From NCBI RefSeq assembly GCF_008365405.1, contig NZ_QOKV01000016.1:96873-160872 (forward strand): DNA of 64,000 nucleotides, read 5' to 3'. Below, one piece after another: positions 55,093 through 63,614 of the stretch. This DNA is from Azospirillum brasilense. Its GTDB lineage: Bacteria; Pseudomonadota; Alphaproteobacteria; Azospirillales; Azospirillaceae. Every line of letters starts with the position of its first letter. Position 1 is the stretch's first letter. The position numbers were made by a program, and so were the translations under genes. The notes below the pieces were generated by a model that saw only the letters and a list, made by a program, of their open reading frames with translations, was not told where the DNA came from and did no database searches.

Positions 55093-55695
55093 TTGAAGTG
55101 CGTCTCTTTGTTCGCTGCTGCTGCGGCCGTCACTTTGCTTTTGAGCGGGTGCCAAACGAAGCCGACTCAGCAAACGACACGGTCGCTTACCACTTATCGA
55201 GTGGCGGGAGTGTCCTATGAAGAAGTTGCCGCAGCGGTTACAAAGGGGCTTCAAGGGACGAATGCCGATTCGGTTAAGATCGACCGTAGCTTTCCCCCAG
55301 CTCAACTGGCAGCTCAACCCGCTCGCCTTGAGTTGAAAAGCCCATTCTCGGGTAGCAAGCTGGGTGCACTTGCCGAGGCTTCGGGAAGTCGCATTCAGGT
55401 GCCAAGCTGCCAGGATGCTCCATACATCGCGACTGGCGCTGATAAAAGCATGGCCGGTTATGGTGAAAGCACGGGTTACTATGTGTGTCTTTGGCCGTAC
55501 AAAGATGGCGTGAGCCTCGATATGTTCACGAGCTTCTCTATCCAGTCCGGTGGTATCGCAAACATCGGCACTGATCTCGCCCGCTCTGTTGCTGGCGATA
55601 GCAGTCAATTCATTCAGCGCTCCATTGACGCTGTGCTTGAAAACGTTCGGGCAACGGGCGCTTTCGTGGAAAAGGTTAGCGAACTTAAAGCCTGA
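55093..55695 (+). CDS. Low-GC lipoprotein of unknown function
   Basis: 200 residues. Lipobox LLLSGC at residues 15-20; mature part of mixed strands and a helix at the end (QRSIDAVLENVRATGAFVEK). The start is a TTG with a perfect AAAGGAGG placed 7 bases upstream, which makes the choice of start firm. Base use (GC near 53%, codon endings often A or T) is unlike the neighbours, so the gene was probably brought in from another source. Confidence 0.7.
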   Translation: MKCVSLFAAAAAVTLLLSGCQTKPTQQTTRSLTTYRVAGVSYEEVAAAVTKGLQGTNADSVKIDRSFPPAQLAAQPARLELKSPFSGSKLGALAEASGSRIQVPSCQDAPYIATGADKSMAGYGESTGYYVCLWPYKDGVSLDMFTSFSIQSGGIANIGTDLARSVAGDSSQFIQRSIDAVLENVRATGAFVEKVSELKA

Positions 55696-55935
55696 AGCCC
55701 GTTCAGAGTGCGGATCGGAACCTCTCCCGAGCCAAGCAAGCGCAGCGGCTTGAGGCCATCGAGGCGGGGTTTTGATCCGCACCCTTATCGGACCTCGGTC
55801 GGAATCAGTCAGGGGTTCAGGAAAAGCCAGTGGTTTGACATGACCGAACCGGGGGCTTCGACCGGCGTTCCCGGTGTATGGCCGGGCGTGCTGATCGCCT
55901 CGCTGCTGACGTCGATGGTGGGCAACGCCTTCTCC

Positions 55936-57273
55936 TCAATCCTCCGTCAGCGCATGGGCCATGGCGTCCTGCAACGGCGCCAGCACATAGTCGATGGCCC
56001 GGCGCTGGCCCGTGGCGATCAGCACGTCGGCGGGCATGCCCGGATGCAGGGCCGCCGGGCCGATGCGCTCCAGCGCGCCGGGCAGAGGGCGGATGCGGGC
56101 CACGAAGTAGGGGGCGTGGGTCGTCGGGTCGGTCAGGCGGTCGGCGGAAACGTCCACGACGGTGGCGTCGATCGATGGCGTGCGGCGGGGCTTGAAGGCG
56201 CTGAGGCGGACCTGAGCGGTCTGGCCGGCCTTCACCACGTCGATGTCCAGCGGGTCGATGCGCGCCTCGATGGTCGGCGGGCCGCTGTCCGGCACGATGT
56301 CCATCAGCGGCTCGCCCGGCTTCACCACGCCGCCGACGGTGAAGACGGTCAGCCCAACCACGCGGCCCGGAACGGGGGCGCGGATCTCCGTGCGCTCCAC
56401 CGCGTCGCGGGCGGCCTTCAGACGGGCGGCGGTCTGGTCCAGGGCGTTCTGCGCCTCCTCCATCTCCGCGGCGATGTCGGAGCGGCGGGCCGTCTCCTTG
56501 GCGTGGAGCTGGGTGTCGGCGACCGTCACCGCCTGCTCGGCCAGCAGGGCGCGGGCGTGGGATTGATCGCGGGTGCCGGCCAGGTCGGCCATGGCGCGCT
56601 TCAACGACAGGACCCGCAGCTTGCGTTCCAGCCCCTTGTTGAAGAGGTCGAGCACACCGGCCAACTCCTCCTCGATGTAGACGATCTGCTCCGCCGCCGC
56701 GCGTTCCTGGGCGCGGTGGGCGGTCACCTCGCGCTCGGCCTGCAGGCGCTGTTCGCGCAGCACGGCCATGTCGCCATCGTGGCGGGTCCAGCGGGAGGCG
56801 AACAGCTGCTGCTGCACGGCCAGGGCGCGCCGGGCGGCGGCGCTTCCATCCACCAGCTCCGCCGGGACGGAGAAGGCGCGCTGGCCGGCGTATTCGGCGC
56901 GCAGGCGGGCCATGCGGACCAGGGCAGCGGCCTGTTCGGTGGACAGCTCCTCCAGGGTGGCGCGGCTCTGCGTCCCCTCCAGGCGGAGCAAGGGCTGGCC
57001 GGCGGCCACCGTGTCGCCGTCGCGCACCGCCAGTTCGGCGACGATGCCGCCCTCCAGATGCTGAATGGTCTTGCGGTTGCCGTCCACCACCACCGTGCCC
57101 GGCGCATGGGCGGCGCTGTCCAGCGGGGCGAGGAAGCCCCAGCCGAGCCCGGCGCCCAGCGCCAGGGCGATCACCGCGCAGCCCGCCCGCACCGCTCCGC
57201 CGATGGAGGGCTCGGCGCGGCGCGGCTCCGCCGGGATGGAGCTTCGGCCCAGCAGCGTGTCGATCGTCGTCAT
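55936..57273 (-). CDS. Type I secretion membrane fusion protein (PrsE-like)
   Basis: 445 residues. One N-terminal membrane segment, then the HlyD pattern GTVVVDGNRKTIQHLEGGIV and a long helical hairpin (about 100-280), ending in the beta-barrel part (RAPVPGRVVGLTVFTVGG). It would link the PrsD-like transporter at 57288 to an outer-membrane TolC. ATG at 57273 with GGAG before it is chosen over 57291. Confidence 0.92.
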   Translation of the reverse strand: MTTIDTLLGRSSIPAEPRRAEPSIGGAVRAGCAVIALALGAGLGWGFLAPLDSAAHAPGTVVVDGNRKTIQHLEGGIVAELAVRDGDTVAAGQPLLRLEGTQSRATLEELSTEQAAALVRMARLRAEYAGQRAFSVPAELVDGSAAARRALAVQQQLFASRWTRHDGDMAVLREQRLQAEREVTAHRAQERAAAEQIVYIEEELAGVLDLFNKGLERKLRVLSLKRAMADLAGTRDQSHARALLAEQAVTVADTQLHAKETARRSDIAAEMEEAQNALDQTAARLKAARDAVERTEIRAPVPGRVVGLTVFTVGGVVKPGEPLMDIVPDSGPPTIEARIDPLDIDVVKAGQTAQVRLSAFKPRRTPSIDATVVDVSADRLTDPTTHAPYFVARIRPLPGALERIGPAALHPGMPADVLIATGQRRAIDYVLAPLQDAMAHALTED

Positions 57274-57287
57274 CTCGACATCTCCAA

Positions 57288-59027
57288 TCAAAGGGTTGCA
57301 GTCGCCGGCTGCGGGGTGGCGGCGCCCAGCCGCCGGACCATCTCGGCCCGTGTGGCGGTCTGGTCGATCATGCCGTCGCGCAGCACGACGATGCGGTCCA
57401 CCGCGTCGAGGACGCAGCGGCGGTGGGCGATCACCACCACGGCGGCGCCGCCGGCCTTGGCCTCGGCGATGGCGCGCAGCAGCGCCGCCTCGCCGGCTTG
57501 GTCCAGGTTCGCGTTTGGCTCGTCGAGAACGAGCAGGCGGGGATCGCCGTAGAGGGCGCGGGCGAGCGCGATGCGCTGCCTCTGCCCGCCGGACAGCAGG
57601 GCGCCGCCTTCGCCGATCGCCGTCCGGTAGCCGTCGGGGAGTCGGCCGATCATCTCATGCACGCCGGCCCGCCGCGCCGCCGCGGTGACCAGCGCAGGGT
57701 CGGGCTCGCCCAGCCGGGCGATGGCGTCCTCCACGGTGTCGCCGAGCAGGCCGACGCCCTGCGGCAGATAGCCGACATGGCGCCCGCAGTCGTCGCGGTG
57801 CCAGCGCCACACATTGTGGCCGTCGAGATAGACGCCGCCCTGGGTCGGCTCCAGCACGCCGACCAGCAGCCGGGCCAGCGTGGACTTGCCCGCCGCCGAG
57901 GGGCCGACGATGCCCACCGCCTCGCCCGGCTCCACCGAGAAGGAGAGGCCGCGCAGCGTCGGCCGGTCGGACCCCGGCGGGACGTAGGTCACGCGGTCCA
58001 GCAGCAGGGAGCCGCTGGGGCGGGGCAGGGGGACGCCCGGCGCGGGCGCCGCGTCCGCCGTGAACAGGCCGCGCAGGCGGCGCAGGCTCTCGCGGGCCGA
58101 GGACCAGTTCCGCCAGGAGTCGATCAGCTGCTCGAAGGGCGCCAGCGCGCGGCCCATCAGGATGGAGGCGGCCAGCATGCTGCCCGGCGACACCTGCCGG
58201 TCGAGCACCAGCATCGTGCCGGCGGCGAGGATCGCCACCTGGGCGGTCATCCGGCAGACCTTGGCGAGCGAGGCGACGGCCTGCGCCCGTCCCGCGGTCT
58301 GGTTGACCAGCCGCAGGTGATCGTCCTGAACCGTCTGCCAGCGGCGCCGCAGATTGCCCATCATGCCCATGGCGGCGACGGCCTCCACGCCGTGCGACGC
58401 CGCCTCGACCTCGGCGCCGTGGCGGCACAGCGCGCGGTTGGCCTCCGCCGCACCCGGCATGGTCAGCATGCGGCCGAGCAGGCTCACCCCGACCAGACAG
58501 AGGATGCTGCCGCCGCAGACGAGACCGTAGAGCGGGTGGATCAGCGTCAGGAACAGCAGGAAGACAAGGCTGAGTGCCGCGTCGAGCGGTGCGGTGAGGC
58601 TCGGCCCGGACAGGAACTGGCGCAGTTCGTTGAGGTCACGCAGCACCTGGGCCGGGCGGCTGGCGCCGCCGCGCAGCAGGCCGCCCATCGACGCTTCCAG
58701 CGCGTCCATGGTCAGGCTGCGCGCCGCGAGATGCCCCATGGCCTGGGTCAGCCGCCCGCGGATCGCCTCGACCAGCCCGAACACGGCGAAGCAGCCCAGC
58801 GCCAGCAGCGACAGGGCCACCAAGGTCTCCACGCTGCGGCTGCCCAGAACGCGGTCGTAGACCTGCATCGTGTAGAGCGGCATCGCCAGTTGAATGAGAG
58901 CGAGGAAGACGCTGAATCCGCCCGCGGCGGCAAGGCCGGTGGCGATGCGCCGACGGATCGCGCGCAGGGTGGGCGGGTGGGCGGATGGGCCGGTGGATGG
59001 GCTGCGGCGGGATTCCCGTGCGGCCAT
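57288..59027 (-). CDS. Type I secretion ABC transporter (PrsD-like)
   Basis: 579 residues. N-terminal membrane domain (about 25-320) with about six helices, then ATPase with GPSAAGKSTLARLL, LSGGQRQRIALARAL and LVLDEPNANLD. It exports RTX proteins with its HlyD partner. Its stop and the partner's start are adjacent. Confidence 0.93.
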   Translation of the reverse strand: MAARESRRSPSTGPSAHPPTLRAIRRRIATGLAAAGGFSVFLALIQLAMPLYTMQVYDRVLGSRSVETLVALSLLALGCFAVFGLVEAIRGRLTQAMGHLAARSLTMDALEASMGGLLRGGASRPAQVLRDLNELRQFLSGPSLTAPLDAALSLVFLLFLTLIHPLYGLVCGGSILCLVGVSLLGRMLTMPGAAEANRALCRHGAEVEAASHGVEAVAAMGMMGNLRRRWQTVQDDHLRLVNQTAGRAQAVASLAKVCRMTAQVAILAAGTMLVLDRQVSPGSMLAASILMGRALAPFEQLIDSWRNWSSARESLRRLRGLFTADAAPAPGVPLPRPSGSLLLDRVTYVPPGSDRPTLRGLSFSVEPGEAVGIVGPSAAGKSTLARLLVGVLEPTQGGVYLDGHNVWRWHRDDCGRHVGYLPQGVGLLGDTVEDAIARLGEPDPALVTAAARRAGVHEMIGRLPDGYRTAIGEGGALLSGGQRQRIALARALYGDPRLLVLDEPNANLDQAGEAALLRAIAEAKAGGAAVVVIAHRRCVLDAVDRIVVLRDGMIDQTATRAEMVRRLGAATPQPATATL

Positions 59028-59109
59028 GGGAAGGGCGCTCCTGTCGTCCGGAGAAGGGAAAGGGGCGCGCCGGGAAGGACGGCGCGCCCGGGGACCTTGG
59101 TCAGACGGG

Positions 59110-59739
59110 TCAGTAGAAGGAGATGTCGCCCATCGGGTTGTCGCCCTTCACGATCAGGTCGTGATAGCCGGTGTCGTTCGCCGCGTTCCACGTGACGACG
59201 TAATTGCCGTCCTTCTGCCAGATGCTGTATTGGCCGTCGGCGGGCGCGCTGGTCGAGCCGGCGTAGCTGTAGCTGCCCTTCAGCCAGATCTGGTCCTCGT
59301 CCTTGAAGTCGGTGATGGTGTCGGCGTTGCCGGCGTAGATGTCGCCGCTGTCCTTCGTCTCGAAGAAGAACCAGTCGGCCCCGGCCCCGCCGGTCATTTG
59401 GTCCTTGCCCATGCCGCCGTAGAGGTCGTCGAAGGTGTCGCCGCCGCTCAGCGTATCGTTGCCCTCGCCGCCGTAGAGCTTGTCGTACCCGCTCTCGCCG
59501 TAGAGCTGGTCATTGCCGCTGCCGCCATAGAGCGTGTCGGTGCCGTAATAGCCCATCAGCAGGTCGTTGCCCGACTCGCCGTAGAGCACGTCGTTGCCGT
59601 TCCAGCCGTCCAGCGTGTCGTTGCCGGACCAGCCGAGGATGGTGTCGTTGCCGTCGTAACCCTGCACGTAGTCATTGCTGACGCCGTACTTGATCATGTC
59701 GAGATAGTCGGCGTTGTTGGTGCCATAGACGTTTGCCAT
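59110..59739 (-). CDS. RTX calcium-binding protein, type I substrate
   Basis: 209 residues with about nine RTX nonapeptides (GGxGxDxLY pattern, for example YGGEGNDTLSGGD, YGGSGNDQLYGESGYD) and a C-terminal secretion-type domain. No other domain is present, so it is a small Ca-dependent beta-roll. It sits 82 bases before the transporter gene and is the likely substrate of this system. Confidence 0.92.
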   Translation of the reverse strand: MANVYGTNNADYLDMIKYGVSNDYVQGYDGNDTILGWSGNDTLDGWNGNDVLYGESGNDLLMGYYGTDTLYGGSGNDQLYGESGYDKLYGGEGNDTLSGGDTFDDLYGGMGKDQMTGGAGADWFFFETKDSGDIYAGNADTITDFKDEDQIWLKGSYSYAGSTSAPADGQYSIWQKDGNYVVTWNAANDTGYHDLIVKGDNPMGDISFY

Positions 59740-59910
59740 TGATGCGTTTCCTTCGGATCAGGGGATTGTGCCATGCAGGGGGAGGCGTGTTCTTCGGCGT
59801 TCCTTTTGCTGGTTCGTTCCGAAGACCTCGCCCTTGCACAGCCATTCTTCCCGGATCGGGCATCCGGCACTGTTGTCCACTTCACAATTTTGAAAAGGAG
59901 GGAAAAAGAA

Positions 59911-59930
59911 CCGGCGGTCAGCGCCGCCGG
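59911..59930 (-). terminator. Terminator overlapping the Atu4866-like stop codon
   Basis: On the minus strand CCGGCGG, a 6-base loop and CCGCCGG, followed by TTCTTTTT. The stop codon of the gene lies in the hairpin loop. Confidence 0.85.
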
Positions 59931-60262
59931 TGCAGGATCATCCCGCCATGGTGCAGCACCCCGTCGATGAAGTCGCCGTCGGCGGTGAAGCCGGTGTCGT
60001 CCCAATAGTCGATGTGGTCGCCTGTGACCTCGTAGCGGCCCTGATACGCCTTCTCCCGGTTGCCCCGCGCCTCGACGTAGCGGTTGTTGGGGAGAAGCTC
60101 GTGGCGGACGTGGCCGTCCTCGGTCACCCACAGGCCGGCATAGGGGTGATCCGCTTGCGTGACTTCGGGACGGTTGGCGGTCTGGGCCAGCGCCTTGCGG
60201 TCGGGCAGGGCCTCAGCGCCGGAGGCGAGCAGGGCGGCGGTCAAAACGACGGCGCGTTTCAT
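59918..60262 (-). CDS. Atu4866-domain exported protein
   Basis: 114 residues. Signal peptide to about residue 27, then HPYAGLWVTEDGHVRHELL, NREKAYQGRYEVTGDHIDYW and GFTADGDFIDGVLHHGG, which match the Agrobacterium Atu4866 family. Function is unknown; it overlaps the carboxymuconolactone-decarboxylase-like gene start-to-stop and is co-transcribed with the SDR below. Confidence 0.88.
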   Translation of the reverse strand: MKRAVVLTAALLASGAEALPDRKALAQTANRPEVTQADHPYAGLWVTEDGHVRHELLPNNRYVEARGNREKAYQGRYEVTGDHIDYWDDTGFTADGDFIDGVLHHGGMILHRRR

Positions 60263-60774
60263 GGCGTGCCTCCTTCCGACGGGCGGCGTTCGGCGAACAG
60301 CTCCGACAGGGTGCGTGCGGCGGAGATCGCGCGGGGAAAGCCCGCCGGGACGGTCACTATGTAGACGATCTCCTTCAACTCGTCCTCGGAGACGCCGGCG
60401 TTGAGCGCGTAGCCGGCGTGGATCTTCATGAAGGCCGTCTCGCCGATGGCGGCGAAGGCGGCGACCGCGGCCAACTGGCGGGTCCGCGTGTCCAGCCCCG
60501 GCCGGGACCAGACGTCGCCCAGCGCGTAGGCCTCGGTGGCCTCCGCCAGAAAGGGGAACTCCTCGCGCATCCGCTCCAGGGTGGGCTGGGGCTGGCCGTT
60601 GTTCAGGCGGCTGATCACCTCGCCGCCGCGCTTGGCGCGCTCCTCCGTGGTCAGGGCGCTGGCCAGGGCGGGGGCGGGCATCGCCGGAACCGCGGCGAGG
60701 AGCCCCGCCGCGACGAGGGTGCGCAGGCGCGCGGGGGGACGGCCTAGGGTGTCGGTGCCGTGGGTCATGCTCAC
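60259..60774 (-). CDS. Exported carboxymuconolactone decarboxylase-like protein
   Basis: 171 residues. N-terminal signal/hydrophobic segment, then the CMD/AhpD core (TRQLAAVAAFAAIGETAFMK, AGVSEDELKEIVYIVTVPAG). The CxxC of peroxidatic AhpD-type proteins is absent, so a decarboxylase-like or scaffold role is more likely. It belongs to a unit with the SDR and the Atu4866 gene. Confidence 0.85.
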   Translation of the reverse strand: MSMTHGTDTLGRPPARLRTLVAAGLLAAVPAMPAPALASALTTEERAKRGGEVISRLNNGQPQPTLERMREEFPFLAEATEAYALGDVWSRPGLDTRTRQLAAVAAFAAIGETAFMKIHAGYALNAGVSEDELKEIVYIVTVPAGFPRAISAARTLSELFAERRPSEGGTP

Positions 60775-60793
60775 ATCCTCCTCGATGACTGGC

Positions 60794-61525
60794 TCAGTGG
60801 CTGGCCGTGGGACGGACCACGATCTCGTTGGTGTCGACGTCGTCCGGCTGCTCGATGGCGTGCAGGATGGCCCGCCCGATGGCGTCCGGTTTGATGGAGA
60901 CGGCGCGGTAGCTCCGCATCAGCTCCTCGGCTTCCGGGTCGGTGATGGTGTGGGCCAGCTCCGATTCCACGACGCCGGGGCAGACGCAGGTGACGCGCAG
61001 CCGCTCGTTCTCTTGGCGCAGCCCGTCGGAAATGGCCCGCACCGCGTATTTCGTCGCGCAGTAGACGGCGGCGGTCGGCGACACGGCGAGCGCCCCGATG
61101 GAGGCGATGTTGATGATCTGGCCAAAGCCCTGGCCGTTCATGACCGGCAGCACGGCGGCGATGCCGTAGAGGACGCCGCGGATGTTCACGTCGATCATGC
61201 GGTCCCATTCCTCGACCTTCAGCGAGGCCATGGGGGACAGCGGCATGACCCCGGCGTTGTTGACCAGCACGTCGATGCGCCCGAACCGCTCCTGCGCGAA
61301 GGCGGCGAAGGCCGCCATCTCCTCGCGGCTCGTCACGTCCAGCGCGCGGATCTCGGCGGTTCCGCCTCCGGCCCGGATGTCAGCGGCCAGGGATTCCAGC
61401 CGGTCCGTCCGGCGGGCGCCGAGCACCAGCTTCGCCCCGGCGGCGCCGAGGACGCGGGCGGTGCCTTCGCCGATGCCGCTGGAGGCGCCGGTGATGAGAA
61501 TCGTCTTGTCGGTGATCGCGGTCAT
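60794..61525 (-). CDS. Short-chain dehydrogenase/reductase
   Basis: 243 residues, classical SDR: TGASSGIGEGTARVL, NNAG, the Ser of NIASIGAL and YCATK with catalytic Tyr-Lys. NADP preference is likely from LGARRTDRL. The gene is divergent from a LysR gene, which is the likely regulator of this unit. GGGAGC precedes the ATG at 61525. Confidence 0.92.
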   Translation of the reverse strand: MTAITDKTILITGASSGIGEGTARVLGAAGAKLVLGARRTDRLESLAADIRAGGGTAEIRALDVTSREEMAAFAAFAQERFGRIDVLVNNAGVMPLSPMASLKVEEWDRMIDVNIRGVLYGIAAVLPVMNGQGFGQIINIASIGALAVSPTAAVYCATKYAVRAISDGLRQENERLRVTCVCPGVVESELAHTITDPEAEELMRSYRAVSIKPDAIGRAILHAIEQPDDVDTNEIVVRPTASH

Positions 61526-61633
61526 GTCGTGCTCCCTTCCGTCGATCGTTGCGGTGACGGAGAAAAAGCTATGATCCGGCGGCCGATAGTTCGAGTTGCC
61601 AATCGTGAATGAGCTGGTTAGCATCTCTAACCA

Positions 61634-62542
61634 ATGAGCGATCCCTTCGAAGGCATGGCGGCGTTTCTGGCGGTGGCCGAGACGCTCAATTTCCGCCGGG
61701 CGTCCGAGCGCCTGGGCGTCACCCGCTCCGCCGTCAGCCAGGCGGTCCGTCGGCTGGAGGACCGCATCGGCGTGCCGCTTCTCCAGAGGACGACGCGCAG
61801 CGTCCGGCTGACCGACGCGGGTGCGCATCTGCTCGCCGCGACGCGGCCGGCGCTGGCGGAGATCGGCACGGCGCTGGAGGTCATCGCTTCGGCGCACGGG
61901 GCGCCGGGCGGCACGCTGCGGCTGGCCGTCTCGTCCATCGCGGAAAGCATTTTGGAAGGCGAGGCGCTCGCCGGCTTCCTGGCCGCCCACCCATCGGTCG
62001 GCGTCGACATCCTGGTGACCGACGAGGAGTTCGACATCGTCGCGGCGGGTTTCGACGCGGGTGTCCGGCTGGGCGAGGCCATCGAGCAGGACATGATCGC
62101 GGTGCCGGTCTCCGCCCCGCAGCGGCAGTTGGTGGTGGCCTCACCCGCCTATCTGGCGCAGGCCGGCCGCCCCGCCCATCCGCGCGATCTCCTCGCCCAC
62201 CGCTGCATCGGCTGGCGTCCGGCGCCGGATGTGGCGCCCTACCGCTGGGAGTTCACCGAGGACGGCCGCGACTTCGACATCGCGGTGAATCCGCGGGCCG
62301 CGACCAACGACATGGGAATGATGGTCCGGCTGGCCCTGGCCGGCGCCGGGCTCACCTGCGGCATGGAGGAAACCTTCCGGCCCCATCTGGAGAGCGGCGC
62401 GCTGGAAACGGTCCTGGAGGATTTCTGCCCGCCCTTTGCCGGCTTTCACCTTTACTACCCAAGCCGCCGGACGGTGCCGCCACGGCTGCGCGCCCTCATC
62501 GACCATCTGCGGGCGCGGAACGGAGCGTCACGTCACGATTGA
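61634..62542 (+). CDS. LysR family regulator
   Basis: 302 residues. N-terminal winged helix (MAAFLAVAETLNFRRASERL, SAVSQAVRRLEDRIG), then the two-lobe ligand domain. Divergent from the SDR gene with a 108-base gap where it probably binds and controls both directions. Confidence 0.92.
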   Translation: MSDPFEGMAAFLAVAETLNFRRASERLGVTRSAVSQAVRRLEDRIGVPLLQRTTRSVRLTDAGAHLLAATRPALAEIGTALEVIASAHGAPGGTLRLAVSSIAESILEGEALAGFLAAHPSVGVDILVTDEEFDIVAAGFDAGVRLGEAIEQDMIAVPVSAPQRQLVVASPAYLAQAGRPAHPRDLLAHRCIGWRPAPDVAPYRWEFTEDGRDFDIAVNPRAATNDMGMMVRLALAGAGLTCGMEETFRPHLESGALETVLEDFCPPFAGFHLYYPSRRTVPPRLRALIDHLRARNGASRHD

Positions 62543-62551
62543 GGCAAGGCG

Positions 62552-63298
62552 CTACCGCGGCATCAGCGCGAACACGCCCCAGCCCAGATGGTCCCGCGTG
62601 TGGGTGGCGTAGCGCACCGGTTCCGAAGTCAGTTTGGCTCGAACGTCCTCCGCGAGGTCGTCGCCGGGATTGGCGTCCAGCCAGCGGCGCATGGTCAGCC
62701 ATTTGGCGGCTTCGTAGCGGTCCCAGCCGTCCTGGTCGGCCAGAACCATCTCGACGACGTCGCAGCCAAGGCGGCCGAAGGACGCGAGAAGCGCCGGGAG
62801 CGTGAGGAAATCGGAGATGGCGTTGGCGAGGCACCCCTTGGCAACGTCGTCCGTCGGTGGCAGCTGCCGCCAGTAGGGTTCGCCGATGAGGATGATCCCT
62901 CCGGCGCGCAGGCTCCGCGTCAGCAGCTCGACCGTACCGGCGACACCCCCGGCGATCCAGGTGGCACCGACACAGGCGGCCACATCGACCTTCTCGTCGG
63001 AGACGTATCCGGCGGCATCGCCATGGATGAACGCGACCCGATCGGCGACCCCGAGTTCGACGGCACGGAGCTTCGCTTGCTCGGTGAACAACCGGCTCAT
63101 GTCGATGCCGGTACCGGTGATGCCGTGATCGCGTGCCCAACTGCACAGCATCTCCCCCGAACCGCTGCCGAGGTCGAGCATCCGGGCTCCCGATTCCAGA
63201 CGCAGCGCGGCGCCGAGGGTGGCGAGCTTTTCCGGTGTGATCGGGTTGTGAATGCGGTGCGCGCTTTCACTGATGGTGAATATTCGGGGGATGTCCAC
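62552..63298 (-). CDS. SAM-dependent methyltransferase
   Basis: 248 residues. MLDLGSGSGEMLCSWARD is the SAM loop, GTGIDMS the acidic strand, AACVGATWIAGG and LRAGGIILIGEPYWR the later motifs. UbiE/SAM_MT11 type; acceptor unknown. It is opposite to the LysR gene. Confidence 0.9.
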   Translation of the reverse strand: MDIPRIFTISESAHRIHNPITPEKLATLGAALRLESGARMLDLGSGSGEMLCSWARDHGITGTGIDMSRLFTEQAKLRAVELGVADRVAFIHGDAAGYVSDEKVDVAACVGATWIAGGVAGTVELLTRSLRAGGIILIGEPYWRQLPPTDDVAKGCLANAISDFLTLPALLASFGRLGCDVVEMVLADQDGWDRYEAAKWLTMRRWLDANPGDDLAEDVRAKLTSEPVRYATHTRDHLGWGVFALMPR

Positions 63299-63545
63299 TT
63301 TGGAAGACGTCCTTGAGCGAATGCGAAGAGTGGGCGGACCCGCGTCGGCACGAACGCTGCGGTCCGGTGAGCGAAGGTGGTGGAGCGATGACCGCGCGGG
63401 CCTGAAGGATAACCCGCGCGGTCGCGTCTCAACAAGTTCTCATCATGGTTGTGCGGAGTTCGGCGCTTGAACCGGCCCTCCGCTTCCGGAAGCCAACCCC
63501 ACAGCTTGCGGCTCGCATCGCAACGCCCTGCCGCCGGAAACGGAA
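63299..63545. other. Gap before the edge RTX gene
   Basis: About 247 bases with no convincing gene or promoter. Confidence 0.4.
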
Positions 63546-63592
63546 ACGGCGGGTGCCGAAGCCCGAAGCCCGAAGGCCCCGGCACCCGCCGT
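63546..63592 (-). terminator. Hairpin downstream of the RTX gene
   Basis: ACGGCGGGTGCCG and CGGCACCCGCCGT, a perfect 13-bp stem with a 21-base loop, 23 bases after the RTX stop. Confidence 0.6.
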
Positions 63593-63614
63593 TCTGTCTG
63601 GTGTTTATGTCTCC

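Noticed and set aside
54787..55782. Minus-strand frame of 331 codons next to the tRNA
   Set aside because: It covers the lipoprotein gene in reverse and shows no family motif; the + strand gene has a strong ribosome site.
59110..59739. Regular repeats that might be a CRISPR array
   Set aside because: They code RTX nonapeptides in one open frame; spacers and repeats of CRISPR size are absent.
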